Part shown: in pieces, positions 35,793 through 43,930 of the stretch
Numbering within the stretch: the stretch's first letter is position 1
Layout of the letters: every line of letters begins with the position of its first letter
NCBI GenBank assembly: GCA_963846495.1
Contig: CAWJWP010000030.1
Coordinates: 62,001-126,000, forward strand
Direction: 5' to 3'
From: DASYQD01 sp963846495
Lineage (GTDB): Bacteria; Acidobacteriota; Thermoanaerobaculia; Multivoradales; JAIOJS01
DNA: 64,000 nucleotides
Notes under the pieces: model-generated
Told to the model about the DNA's origin: nothing
What the model saw: the letters and a program-made list of their open reading frames with translations, nothing else
Database searches by the model: none
Made by a program: the position numbers and the translations under genes

Positions 35793-36158
35793 ATGCTGCA
35801 GACCGAATACGAGTTCCGCCTGCCGCTCGGCTACGTCGACGCCGAGGGCAACCTCCACCGCGAGGGCTTGATGCGGCTGGCGACGGCGGCCGACGAGATC
35901 CAGCCGCTCAAGGACCCGCGGGTGCGCGCCAACGAGGCCTACCTCGTCGTCATCCTGCTGTCGCGGGTCGTCGAGCGCTTGGGCTCGGTGGCGCAGGTGA
36001 ACCCGAAGGTGATCGAGGGGCTCTACGCCGCCGACCTCGCCTACCTGCAGGAGCTCTACAACCGCATCAACCACAACGGGCAGGCGACGGTGACCGCCGC
36101 GTGCCCGCAGTGCCAGCACGTCTTCGCGGCGGAGATCGACGCCTCGGGGGGGTCCTAG
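35793..36158 (+). CDS. T4-type baseplate hub assembly chaperone-like protein
   Basis: A 121-residue protein between tube and hub genes. The pattern EFRLPLGYVDAEGNLHREGLMRLATAADEI...ANEAYLVVILLSRVVERLG...LYAADLAYLQELYNRIN matches the T4-type baseplate/tail assembly family found at this place in eCIS. It ends with a small CPQCQHVF half zinc ribbon. The stop TAG (36156-36158) comes right after a run of seven G, and the -1 frame continues into the DUF6760 coding region. See the separate entries for the slippery site and DUF6760. Confidence 0.78.
   Translation: MLQTEYEFRLPLGYVDAEGNLHREGLMRLATAADEIQPLKDPRVRANEAYLVVILLSRVVERLGSVAQVNPKVIEGLYAADLAYLQELYNRINHNGQATVTAACPQCQHVFAAEIDASGGS
36146..36152 (+). 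promoter_or_regulatory. Seven-G run: candidate -1 frameshift site
   Basis: The last codons of the chaperone gene read TCG GGG GGG TCC TAG. Slipping back one base on the G run gives GTC CTA GGC TAC CCC, which is exactly the DUF6760 frame. A start codon for DUF6760 is missing upstream of its conserved region, which makes slippage plausible. A sequencing indel in the homopolymer cannot be excluded. Confidence 0.5.
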
Positions 36159-36310
36159 GCTACCCCCTCGGCGCGCTGTACGAGGAGGTAGCCTTCTTGG
36201 CTTTTCATTTCCACTGGCCGCTCGAAAAGGTTTTGGAGCTCGACCATGGCGAGCGCCGACGCTGGGTGGCCGAGGTCTCGAGGATCAATCAGCGCCTCAA
36301 CGGCGAGTGA
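36152..36310 (+). CDS. DUF6760-like small eCIS protein (no canonical start; likely frameshift product)
   Basis: The -1 frame encodes GYPLGALYEEVAFLAFHFHWPLEKV followed by ELDHGERRRWVAEVSRIN, which matches the short DUF6760 proteins (about 50 residues) encoded between the chaperone and the LysM-type gene in many eCIS. These normally start at the residue just before GYPL. Here that residue is CTA and no ATG, GTG or TTG lies before it. Either it is made as a -1 frameshift fusion to the upstream chaperone, or it starts at TTG 36197. The TTG has AGGAGG 8 nt ahead but would lose the conserved LYEEVAF part. The AGGAGG also encodes the conserved Glu pair, so it may be coincidence. Confidence 0.7.
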   Translation, partial: VLGYPLGALYEEVAFLAFHFHWPLEKVLELDHGERRRWVAEVSRINQRLNGE

Positions 36311-36371
36311 GCCGCCAAAGGGTGATCCGGACGACACAGGTGATCGAGACGAGACAGCTGGTCGAGACGAC

Positions 36372-37280
36372 ATGAACGGGCGCGATCGAAACCAGGCTCC
36401 TGACGCTGCGCCAGCGGCGGCGCCGCAACCGACGGCGGCGACGCGGCGGCTGAGCCGGCGGCTGCTGGCGCGGGCGACGTTCCTGCGCCGGCCCGGCATC
36501 GCGACGAGCTTCGCGGCGCAGCGCTGGGCCGCGTGGGCGCGAGCGCTCGCCGCACGGCACCTCGCCACGGCTGCGCGCGCCGGGCGAGCGGCGTTGGTGC
36601 TCGAGCGCCGCGCGGCAGCGAGCGCTTATTTCGCGAACCGCATCGTCGAGCGCACGCTGGCGCGGACGACGCTCGTCGCTCCACAGCTGCACCTGACGAT
36701 CGCGCCGTTGCTGCGTCTCGGCGTGGCGGCGGCGCCGGCGAGCTTCGCGGACTCGCATCGTCGCGCGATGACACTGCGCAGCCGCGCCGACGTCTCGCCG
36801 GCGCAGACCGCGGCGCTGCTGTCGCGCCGCGATCGCTCCGTGGCCGCCGTCGCGGCGCCGACACTGCAAACGCCACGCGCACTCGCCGCTCGCGGTGGGG
36901 CGTTTGTTGCGCCGCCCGCGCTCACGCTCGCGCGCGCCCGGCGTCAGTCGTTGGACGACGCCGCCGAAGAGCCCACGCCGCTCGCTCGTCGCGTCGCCGC
37001 GCAGCGCAGACGCGTCGAGGTCGCCGCGCCGCGGCCGAGCGCGACGCTCCATCGCCCGCCGGCGACGGCGCCGCCGCCCGAGACCGTCGCCGACGCACCC
37101 GTGCGCCCGCGCCGCACGCGCGCCGCCAACGCCACTGCCGCCACCACCTTCACTGCCGCCACGCCCGGCGCCCCGTTCACCGTTGCTCCCGGCGAGCTCG
37201 ACCGCCTCACCGAGCAGGTGGTGCGCCGCATCGACCGCCGCATGACCGCCTGGCGCGAGCGCACCGGCAGGGTGGGCTAG
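36372..37280 (+). CDS. Ala/Arg-rich helical protein of eCIS locus (tape-measure or adaptor candidate)
   Basis: A 302-residue protein, strongly basic and rich in Ala, Arg, Leu and Thr, predicted almost all helix up to about residue 190. A Pro-rich stretch (about 215-285) and a conserved tail ELDRLTEQVVRRIDRRMTAWRERTGR follow. A tail of this form occurs in the protein before the LysM adaptor in other eCIS. No gene with a clear Afp14-type tape measure is present in the window, so this helical protein is a candidate for that role; this is inference. ATG 36372 is used; the open frame extends to 36246 but that would overlap DUF6760. The 60-nt gap before it is a GA-rich repeat (GAGACGA). Confidence 0.6.
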   Translation: MNGRDRNQAPDAAPAAAPQPTAATRRLSRRLLARATFLRRPGIATSFAAQRWAAWARALAARHLATAARAGRAALVLERRAAASAYFANRIVERTLARTTLVAPQLHLTIAPLLRLGVAAAPASFADSHRRAMTLRSRADVSPAQTAALLSRRDRSVAAVAAPTLQTPRALAARGGAFVAPPALTLARARRQSLDDAAEEPTPLARRVAAQRRRVEVAAPRPSATLHRPPATAPPPETVADAPVRPRRTRAANATAATTFTAATPGAPFTVAPGELDRLTEQVVRRIDRRMTAWRERTGRVG

Positions 37281-37290
37281 GAGGAGCGCG

Positions 37291-37947
37291 ATGGGTCTCT
37301 CCAAGGCGCGCATCGAGGTCCTGCACACCGGCGAGGCGTTCGACGTGCTCTTCAACCCCGAGGAGTACACGCTGGCGAAGGACAACAACTTCGCCTCGCA
37401 CAACGTGCCCGGCCTCTCCTCGCCGATCCTGCAGTTCGTGCACGGCAACCTGCGCACGCTCACCATGGAGCTCTTCTTCGACACCACCGACGCGCAGGTC
37501 GACGTGCGTACGGAGACCGAGAAGGTGGTGCGGCTCACCGCCATCGACTCCGAGCTGCACGCGCCGCCGCCGGTGACCATCTCGTGGGGGTCGCTGCTCT
37601 TCACCGGCGTGCTGGCGTCGGTCAACCAGACCTTCAACCGCTTCCTCTCCGACGGCCGGCCGGTGCGCGCCCGCCTCGACGTCACCTGGAACGAGCTGAT
37701 CGACCCCGAGCGCGAGGCGCGCGAGGTCAACCGCCAGACCGCCGACTACTCGAAGCTGCACGTGGTGCAGCAGGGCGAGACCCTCGCCGACATCGCCACC
37801 CTCCACTACGAAGACCCGGCGCAGTGGCGCGCCATCGCGCTCGCCAACGCCCTCGACGACCCGCTCGGCGACCTCTTCGCCGGCCGCGAGCTCTTGGTGC
37901 CCAAGCTGCCCTACTTCGACGCCACGACAGGAGAGCCGCTGCAGTGA
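37291..37947 (+). CDS. LysM-domain baseplate protein (Afp7-like)
   Basis: A 218-residue protein. The N-terminal part (ARIEVLHTGEAFDVLFNPEEYTL, LFFDTTDAQVDVR, SELHAPPPVTISWGSLLFTGVLASVNQTFNRFLSDGRPVRARLDVTW) is the gp53/Afp7 baseplate fold. The C-terminal LysM domain (HVVQQGETLADIATLHYEDPAQWRAIALAN, about 160-210) binds sugar polymers or acts as a structural clamp. It joins tube and hub. Its stop overlaps the hub gene start by 4 nt (GTGA), showing coupling. Confidence 0.92.
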   Translation: MGLSKARIEVLHTGEAFDVLFNPEEYTLAKDNNFASHNVPGLSSPILQFVHGNLRTLTMELFFDTTDAQVDVRTETEKVVRLTAIDSELHAPPPVTISWGSLLFTGVLASVNQTFNRFLSDGRPVRARLDVTWNELIDPEREAREVNRQTADYSKLHVVQQGETLADIATLHYEDPAQWRAIALANALDDPLGDLFAGRELLVPKLPYFDATTGEPLQ

Positions 37948-39149
37948 GCGCGATCCCGCACGCGCGCTACGTGCCCGACTACGAGGTGCGCATCAACGGC
38001 GAGCCGCTGCCGGCCGCCGTGCGCGCGACGGTCGCCAGCGTGCGCTACGAGGACGGCCGCAACGCCGCCGACCGGGTGGAGATCGAGCTCGGCAACCCCG
38101 ACCTGCGCTGGCTGCAGCGCCACATCCGCGGCCTCGGCTTCCGCCCGCCGTCGGGGCTCAACATCGGGCCGGTGCGGGTGGCGCAGGCGGCGCCGCCGGG
38201 CACCTTCGACCTCGACAACAGCCTCACCCTCGCGCTCGGCTACCTGCCCGCCCCGCTGGAGCTGATGTTCGAAGGCGAGGTGACCGGCGTCGAAGCATCG
38301 TTCCCCAGCGGCGGCATGCCGACGCTGCGCCTGGTCGCCCACGACAAGCTCCACCGGCTGTCGACCGGCAGCGGCGCCAGCGCGTTCGGCTTCCTCCCCG
38401 ACTTCCTCGTCGCCGGCATCACCGCGGCGAAGAACGTGCTGATCCCGGCCATCGACCCGTTCGTCATCGCCGCCTCGACCGCGCTCACCGTCATCAACCT
38501 CATCTTCACCGGCGCCGGCACCATGCAGGCGGGGCAGCCCGACGGCATGAGCGACCTGCAGCTGATGACGCTCATCGCCACCAAGTACGGCGCCGACTTC
38601 TGGGTCGACGGCGACGTCCTCTACGTCTCGCGCTTCGTCAAGGACTACGAGCCGAGCCTGACCTTGACCTGGGGCGAGTCCCTGATCGATTTCTCGCCGC
38701 GCATCAGCACCGTCGGCCAGGTCGCCGGCGTCGGCTACCGCTTCAACCTGCGCGAGATCCCGTTGTCGTTCCTGGTCACCGTGTTCTGGGACTTCGACCG
38801 CGAGACGCTCGGCCTCTCGGTCATCCCCGGCGTGGCGGCGAAGGCGGGCGTCGAGGGGATCATCGGCGGCAAGTCGCTCACCCGCGTCGACCGCCCGATC
38901 TCGAGCCCCGCCGACGTGGTGTCGAGCGCGCTCGAGATCGAGCACGAGCTGCGCACCAAGCTCAACGGCCGGCTGACCGGCAGCCTGACCGCCATCGGCG
39001 ACCCGCGCATCCGCGCCGGCGCCATCGTGCGCCTCGAAGGGCTGGGGCCGGACTTCTCGCTCGACTACCGGGTGGCGAGCGCCACCCACTCCTTCGACGG
39101 CAGCGGCTGGACGACCACCGCCCAGGTCTACAAGGAAATCATCCCGTAA
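37944..39149 (+). CDS. Baseplate hub protein (gp27/gpD-like, first half of Afp8)
   Basis: A 401-residue hub protein starting at GTG 37944. It begins PDYEVRINGEPLPAAVRATVASVRYEDGRNAADRVEIEL and has LELMFEGEVTGVEASFPSGGMPTLRLVAHD, the gpD/gp27 tail-tip fold. SDLQLMTLIATKYG and GVGYRFNLREIP follow. It ends SLDYRVASATHSFDGSGWTTTAQV, the usual hub end. In Afp one protein (Afp8) holds hub and spike; here they are two genes joined by TAATG. A hydrophobic loop (about 155-190) is unusual. Confidence 0.9.
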   Translation: MSAIPHARYVPDYEVRINGEPLPAAVRATVASVRYEDGRNAADRVEIELGNPDLRWLQRHIRGLGFRPPSGLNIGPVRVAQAAPPGTFDLDNSLTLALGYLPAPLELMFEGEVTGVEASFPSGGMPTLRLVAHDKLHRLSTGSGASAFGFLPDFLVAGITAAKNVLIPAIDPFVIAASTALTVINLIFTGAGTMQAGQPDGMSDLQLMTLIATKYGADFWVDGDVLYVSRFVKDYEPSLTLTWGESLIDFSPRISTVGQVAGVGYRFNLREIPLSFLVTVFWDFDRETLGLSVIPGVAAKAGVEGIIGGKSLTRVDRPISSPADVVSSALEIEHELRTKLNGRLTGSLTAIGDPRIRAGAIVRLEGLGPDFSLDYRVASATHSFDGSGWTTTAQVYKEIIP

Positions 39150-39835
39150 TGGAAGAGACCCTGTCGCAGCTCAGCCAGTCGGTCGAGAGCGTGCAGCGCA
39201 AGTTCTGGGGCGTCACCGTCGGCCGCGTCATCAACGTGCTCGACCCGCTGACGCTCGGCCGCGTGCAGCTGCAGCTGCCGATGATCGACGACGTCGAGCT
39301 GTCGCCGTGGGCGCGCGTCGCGGTGCCGATGGCCGGCATCACCCACGGCCACTACTTCATCCCCAACCTCGGCGACCAGGTGCTCGTCGCCTTCGAGAAC
39401 GGCGAGCTCATGGCGCCCTACGTCATCGGCTCGCTGTGGAACGCCACCGCGCCGCCGCCGCTGCCCTCGCCGGTGCCGCAGATCCGCGTCCTGCGCACGC
39501 TGGCCGGCAACCAGCTGGTGTTCACCGAGGTGCCGCCGACGGTGACGCTGCAGTCGGGGCCGACGCCGCCGGTGACCATCCCGGCGCCGCCGACGCCGGC
39601 CGGGCCGCCGACGGTGATCCTCGCCCCCACCGGGATCCAGATCCTCTTCGGCTTGAACATCATCAACATGACGCCGGACGGCATCACCATCACCGGCACT
39701 CCCAACCTCAACCTGACCGCCGCCGCGGCGATCAACATGACGGCGCCGACGATCACCATCAACGGCGCCGCCGCCACCAACGTCCAGTCGGCCGGCGTCT
39801 GCAGCGTCACCGCGCCGCTGGTGAAGATCAACTGA
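39149..39835 (+). CDS. Spike protein (gp5/VgrG-like)
   Basis: A 228-residue spike. An OB-fold (about 20-100) contains GVTVGRVINVLDPLTLGRVQLQLP, then SPWARVAVPMAGITHGHYFIPNLGDQVLVAFENGELMAPYVIGSLWN, a direct match to gp5/VgrG. A Pro-rich stretch (about 130-155) leads to a short beta-helix (NMTPDGITITGTPNLNLTA). No lysozyme domain is present. It forms the trimeric needle that the PAAR tip caps. Its ATG overlaps the hub stop. Confidence 0.92.
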   Translation: MEETLSQLSQSVESVQRKFWGVTVGRVINVLDPLTLGRVQLQLPMIDDVELSPWARVAVPMAGITHGHYFIPNLGDQVLVAFENGELMAPYVIGSLWNATAPPPLPSPVPQIRVLRTLAGNQLVFTEVPPTVTLQSGPTPPVTIPAPPTPAGPPTVILAPTGIQILFGLNIINMTPDGITITGTPNLNLTAAAAINMTAPTITINGAAATNVQSAGVCSVTAPLVKIN

Positions 39836-39843
39836 GGGGTCGC

Positions 39844-40125
39844 ATGCCGTTCGCCGCACGCGTCCTCGACCCCACCGGCCACCCCGGCGTCATCAGCGGG
39901 CCGGGCGTGCCCAACGTGCTCATCGGCGGGCTGCCGGCCGCCGTCGTCGGCGACCTCCACACCTGCTCGATGCCGCCGCTCGCCGGGCCGCACCCGCCGT
40001 CGCCGATCGTCAAGGGCAGCTTCACGGTGCTGATCGGCGGACGGCCGGCGGCGCGGATGGGCGACCTCGCCGGCTGCGGCGCGCCGATCGTCTTCGGCTT
40101 GCCCACGGTGGACATCGGAGGCTGA
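39844..40125 (+). CDS. PAAR tip protein
   Basis: A 93-residue PAAR protein that sharpens the spike. The motifs HPGVISGPGVPNVLIGGLPAAVVGDLHTC and GSFTVLIGGRPAARMGDLAGCG are the standard PAAR pair, with His/Cys residues that hold a zinc ion. ATG 39844 is 8 nt after the spike stop with a GAGGGG site. No toxin domain is fused to it. Confidence 0.93.
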   Translation: MPFAARVLDPTGHPGVISGPGVPNVLIGGLPAAVVGDLHTCSMPPLAGPHPPSPIVKGSFTVLIGGRPAARMGDLAGCGAPIVFGLPTVDIGG

Positions 40126-40127
40126 CG

Positions 40128-40541
40128 GTGGAGACACGGCGCGATCCCAAGGCGTTCCTCGGCGTCGGCTGGGCCTTCCCGTTCGGCCTCGCCGCCGACG
40201 GCGAGGCGGCCACCGTCCGCTACGACGTCGACGTCGAGCAGGCGATCCGCATCATCCTCGGCACCAATCCCGGCGAGCGGGTGATGCGCCCCGACTTCGG
40301 CGCCGGCCTCGACGACTTCCTCTTCGAGCCCATCACCGCCGGCACGCTGGAGCGCGTGCGGCGGCGCGTCGAGGAAGCGCTCATCGACTTCGAGCGCCGG
40401 ATCGACGTGCTGCGCGTCGAGGTGAAGCCGGGCGGCGCGCCGGCCAATCGCCTCGACATCTTCATCGACTACCGCGTGCGCTCGACCAACGCGCTGCAGA
40501 ACCTCGTCTACCCGTTCTACTTCGAGGAGGGGGAGCGGTGA
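40128..40541 (+). CDS. Baseplate wedge protein gp25-like
   Basis: A 137-residue gp25-family protein: GVGWAFPFGL, DVDVEQAIRIILGTNPGERVMRPDFGAGLDDFLFEP and IDYRVRSTNALQNLVYPFY. The EERV-type core is intact (PGERVMRPDFG). It starts the sheath and joins the wedge. The start is GTG 40128 and the stop overlaps the next gene by 4 nt. Confidence 0.93.
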   Translation: METRRDPKAFLGVGWAFPFGLAADGEAATVRYDVDVEQAIRIILGTNPGERVMRPDFGAGLDDFLFEPITAGTLERVRRRVEEALIDFERRIDVLRVEVKPGGAPANRLDIFIDYRVRSTNALQNLVYPFYFEEGER

Positions 40542-43500
40542 AGCCGCGCCTCCGTCCTGCGCTCGACGCGCGGCGCGCGGCGCAGATCGTCGCCCAGCTC
40601 GTCGCGCGCGTGCCCGGCTACCTGCCGGCGTGGCGGCCGGCGCCGAAGAGCGCCGGCGACGGCCTCGCGCGGGTGTGGGCGCGCTACCTCGAAGCGCTGC
40701 TCGAGCGGCTGGAGCAGGCGCCGGAGAAGAACCGCCTCGCCTTCCTCGACGCTGCCGGCATCGACCGCATCCCCGCTACCGCGGCGCGCGCGCCGGTCGT
40801 CTTCAAGCTGTCGAAGGGGGCCACCGCGCAGCACCTGCCGGCGGGCACGCGCGTCGGCGCGCCGCCGCCGCCGGAAGGCGGTGGGCAGGTCGTCTTCGAG
40901 ACCGAGCGCGCCGGCGGCCTCCACCCCGGCCAGCTCGTCGAAGTGGTGAGCCTGTGGCCCGGTCGCGACGAGTTTGCCGACCACAGCGCGGCGATCCTCG
41001 CCGGCGAGCCGATCGAGCTCTTCGACCGTGCGCTGCTGGTGCCGACGCCGCACCACCTCTACCTCGCGCACGACGTGCTGCTGGCGCTCGCCGGCCGGGT
41101 GGAGCTCAAGGTCGGCTTCGAGGTGGCGCAGCCGGGAAGCGAGCCGCTCACCCTCGCCTGGGAGTACTGGGACGGCGAGGTCTGGCGCCCCTTCGCGCGG
41201 CCGGGTTGCGGCGGCGGCGGCGGCGGGGCGGCCGACGGTACGAGCGGCCTGACGCAGAGCGGCACCGTGGTGCTGGCGAGCGACTGCGCGGAGGCGAAGC
41301 CGGTCGCCGTCGGCGGCTACACCTCGCACTGGGTGCGCGCGCGTCTCGACGAAAAGCTGCCGCTCGACCCCGACCAGATCCTGCCCGAGCTGTCACGCAT
41401 CCAGCTCACCGCCGTGCATCGCCGCGAGACCGAGGCGCGCATCGCGTCGTTCAACGCCGAGTACGCGGTGCCCAACGGCGTTCAGAACGGCGTCGAGCTC
41501 ACCTTGACCGACGCCGCCTCCGGGCCCATCGCCGGCGCGTGGGTCGAGCTGATCGATCCCAAGGTGGGGGCCCTCGCCTTCGGTTTCACCGACGCGAACG
41601 GCAAGGCCAACCTGTCGCTTCCCGACACCCAGACTCGCCGTCTCGAGCTGACGGTCAAGACCCTCGCCTTCGACCTCGTCAAGCGGTTCGCCTACGAGCC
41701 GCCGTCGTCCGCGCTCACCCGGCTGGTGGCCACGCTCGCCGTCGAGCTCGCCGCGCTGGTGCCGGAGAAGGCGTTCGCCGACGCCGACAAGCTCGACCTG
41801 ACGAAGCCCTTCTACCCGCTCGGCCAGGCGCCGAAGCCGGGCTCGACCTTCGCCTTCGCGGTGCCGGAAGCGCTGGCCAAGCCCGGGGCGCGGCTCACCG
41901 TCCAGATCGAGCGCGCCAAGACGCCGCAGGACGAGCTGTCGGTGACCGGCACGACGGCCGCGGACCAGCTGCAGCACACGGTGTCGTGGGAGTACTTCGA
42001 CGGCCGGCGCTGGGTGCCGCTGATGGTGGCGACCAGCGGTCCGGGCGACCTCGGCACGAGCGGCGAGGTGACGCTGGTCGTGCCCGACGACGCGGCGAAG
42101 ACGAAGGTGAACGACGTCGAGGACCTCTGGCTGCGGGTACGGCTGCTCACCGGTTCCTACGGCGTCCGCCAGGAGGTCACGTGGTCCGACGGCACGCCGC
42201 AGGCCAACACCAACGCCTTCGTCTACGTGCTGCCGCAGCCGCCGGCGCTCAAGTCGCTGCGCCTCACCTACGTCTGGGAACAAGGCCCGCTCGCCGCCGA
42301 GCGCGTGCTCGCCTTCAACGACTTCCGCTACGTCGACCACACCGACGCGGCGCAGTGGCCCGACGATCCGTTCCGGCCCTTCATCGGGTTGGCGGATCGC
42401 ACGCCGGCGCTCTACCTCGGTTTCGACGCGCCCTTCCCGGTCGACCGGCTGAGCCTCTTCTTCGACCTCGTCGAGGAGCGCGGTGCCAACCGGCCGGCTC
42501 TCGTGTGGGAGTACTGGGCGGGGTCGGGATGGCGGCAGCTGGCGGTGGAGGACGGCACTCGCCACCTCGCCTTCCCCGGCACGGTCTCCTTCATCGGTCC
42601 CGGCGACGCCAAGCCGCTGGCGCGCTTCGGCGCCTTCCGCAGCTGGCTGCGCGCGCGGCGCGCCGCCGACGGTCCGCCGGCGGAGGTGCAGGTGCGCGCG
42701 ATCGCGCCCAACGCGCTGTGGGTGGAGCAGCGCGAGACGGTGGTCGAGGAGACGCTGGGCGCGAGCCGCGGCCTCCCCAACGAGAGCTTCCGCATCCGCC
42801 GCTTTCCGGTGCTCGCCGGCGAGCGCGTCGAGGTGCGCGAGATCGAAGGCCCGCGCGCCGCGGTCGAGTGGCGGCGCCTGGCGCTCGAGGTGCTCGACGG
42901 CGGCGAGGAGACGGTGCGCGAGCTCGAGCGGCGGCTCGGTCAGGAAGGCCCCGCCACCGACATCGAGGAAGGCGACCTGCGGCTGCGCCGCGACGCCAAG
43001 AAGACCGTCGTCGAAGGATGGGTGCGCTGGCGCTCGGTGCGGCGGCTCGTCGCCTGCGGGCCCGAGGACCGTTGCTATGCGCTCGACCGCGCCACCGGCC
43101 GCGTCGCCTTCGGCGACGGCGACAACGGCCGCGTGCCGCCGCTCGGCGCGCGGGTGCTGGCGCGGCGCTACGTCTCGGGCGGCGGACGGGCCGGTAACGT
43201 CGCGGCGGGCGCCATCGCGCAGCCGTTGACCGGGATCGCCGGCGTCGAGTCGATCGGCAACCCGGCGCCGGCGGAAGGCGGTTCCGACGCCGAGACGATG
43301 GCGGCCGTGGCGCGGCGCGGACCGCGCACGCTCGCCCACCGCGGCCGTGGTCTCGCCGCCGCCGACCTCGAGACGATGGCGCGCGAGGCGTCGCCGGCCG
43401 TCGCGGTGGCGCGTGCGCTGCCGGTGCTCGACGCGGCGGGGCGGCGGCGGCCGGGCTACGTCACGCTGGTGCTGGTGCCTGCCAGCGAGGCGCCGCGGCC

Positions 43501-43927
43501 GTACCCGTCGGTGGGACTGCGCGAGCGCGTGCGGCTCTACCTCGCCGAGCGCGCCGAGGCCGGCCTCGTCGCCGGCGGGCGCATCACCGTCACCGGCCCC
43601 GACTACTTCGCCGTCGAGGTGGAGGCGGAGATCATCCCGACCGACCCGACCTTGGCCGCCGAGGTCGAGAGCGCCGCGCGCGCGGCGCTCGCACGCTTCC
43701 TCCACCCGCTCTCGGGCGGCGGCGAGGGCGAGGGGTGGGAGCCCGGCCGATCCGTGTACCGCTCCGACGTCGCGGCGCTGCTCGAAAGCGTCGCCGGCGT
43801 CGACGCGGTCGAGCGCTTGACGCTGCTCGCCGGCGGCGTGCCGCAGGGCGAGGTGGTGACGGTGCCGCCGGGCGGCACGGTCGCCGCCGGCGAGATCCGC
43901 TTGAGCCTGGTCGAGGCGAGGAGCTGA
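40538..43927 (+). CDS. Baseplate J-like wedge protein (Afp11-like)
   Basis: A large (1129 residues) baseplate wedge protein. The N-terminal part (ARVPGYLPAWRP...LARVWARYLEALLERL) is typical of Afp11. The middle holds beta-rich domains, including a carboxypeptidase-regulatory-like piece (GAWVELIDPK...FGFTDANGKANLSLPDT, about 325-375). Several WEY(W/F)DG.RW repeats occur near 200, 485 and 660. The C-terminal part (from about 830) is baseplate J: GRVAFGDGDNGRVPPLGARVLARRYVSGGGRAGNVAAG, LAHRGRGLAAADLETMAREAS. A poly-Gly stretch at about 226-232 is a likely flexible loop. It is longer than most Afp11. Confidence 0.9.
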   Translation: MKPRLRPALDARRAAQIVAQLVARVPGYLPAWRPAPKSAGDGLARVWARYLEALLERLEQAPEKNRLAFLDAAGIDRIPATAARAPVVFKLSKGATAQHLPAGTRVGAPPPPEGGGQVVFETERAGGLHPGQLVEVVSLWPGRDEFADHSAAILAGEPIELFDRALLVPTPHHLYLAHDVLLALAGRVELKVGFEVAQPGSEPLTLAWEYWDGEVWRPFARPGCGGGGGGAADGTSGLTQSGTVVLASDCAEAKPVAVGGYTSHWVRARLDEKLPLDPDQILPELSRIQLTAVHRRETEARIASFNAEYAVPNGVQNGVELTLTDAASGPIAGAWVELIDPKVGALAFGFTDANGKANLSLPDTQTRRLELTVKTLAFDLVKRFAYEPPSSALTRLVATLAVELAALVPEKAFADADKLDLTKPFYPLGQAPKPGSTFAFAVPEALAKPGARLTVQIERAKTPQDELSVTGTTAADQLQHTVSWEYFDGRRWVPLMVATSGPGDLGTSGEVTLVVPDDAAKTKVNDVEDLWLRVRLLTGSYGVRQEVTWSDGTPQANTNAFVYVLPQPPALKSLRLTYVWEQGPLAAERVLAFNDFRYVDHTDAAQWPDDPFRPFIGLADRTPALYLGFDAPFPVDRLSLFFDLVEERGANRPALVWEYWAGSGWRQLAVEDGTRHLAFPGTVSFIGPGDAKPLARFGAFRSWLRARRAADGPPAEVQVRAIAPNALWVEQRETVVEETLGASRGLPNESFRIRRFPVLAGERVEVREIEGPRAAVEWRRLALEVLDGGEETVRELERRLGQEGPATDIEEGDLRLRRDAKKTVVEGWVRWRSVRRLVACGPEDRCYALDRATGRVAFGDGDNGRVPPLGARVLARRYVSGGGRAGNVAAGAIAQPLTGIAGVESIGNPAPAEGGSDAETMAAVARRGPRTLAHRGRGLAAADLETMAREASPAVAVARALPVLDAAGRRRPGYVTLVLVPASEAPRPYPSVGLRERVRLYLAERAEAGLVAGGRITVTGPDYFAVEVEAEIIPTDPTLAAEVESAARAALARFLHPLSGGGEGEGWEPGRSVYRSDVAALLESVAGVDAVERLTLLAGGVPQGEVVTVPPGGTVAAGEIRLSLVEARS

Positions 43928-43930
43928 GCG

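Noticed and set aside
36246..36371. Longer start for the Ala/Arg-rich eCIS protein
   Set aside because: It would overlap the DUF6760 coding region and has a random, GA-repeat-derived sequence. ATG 36372 gives a better N-terminus.
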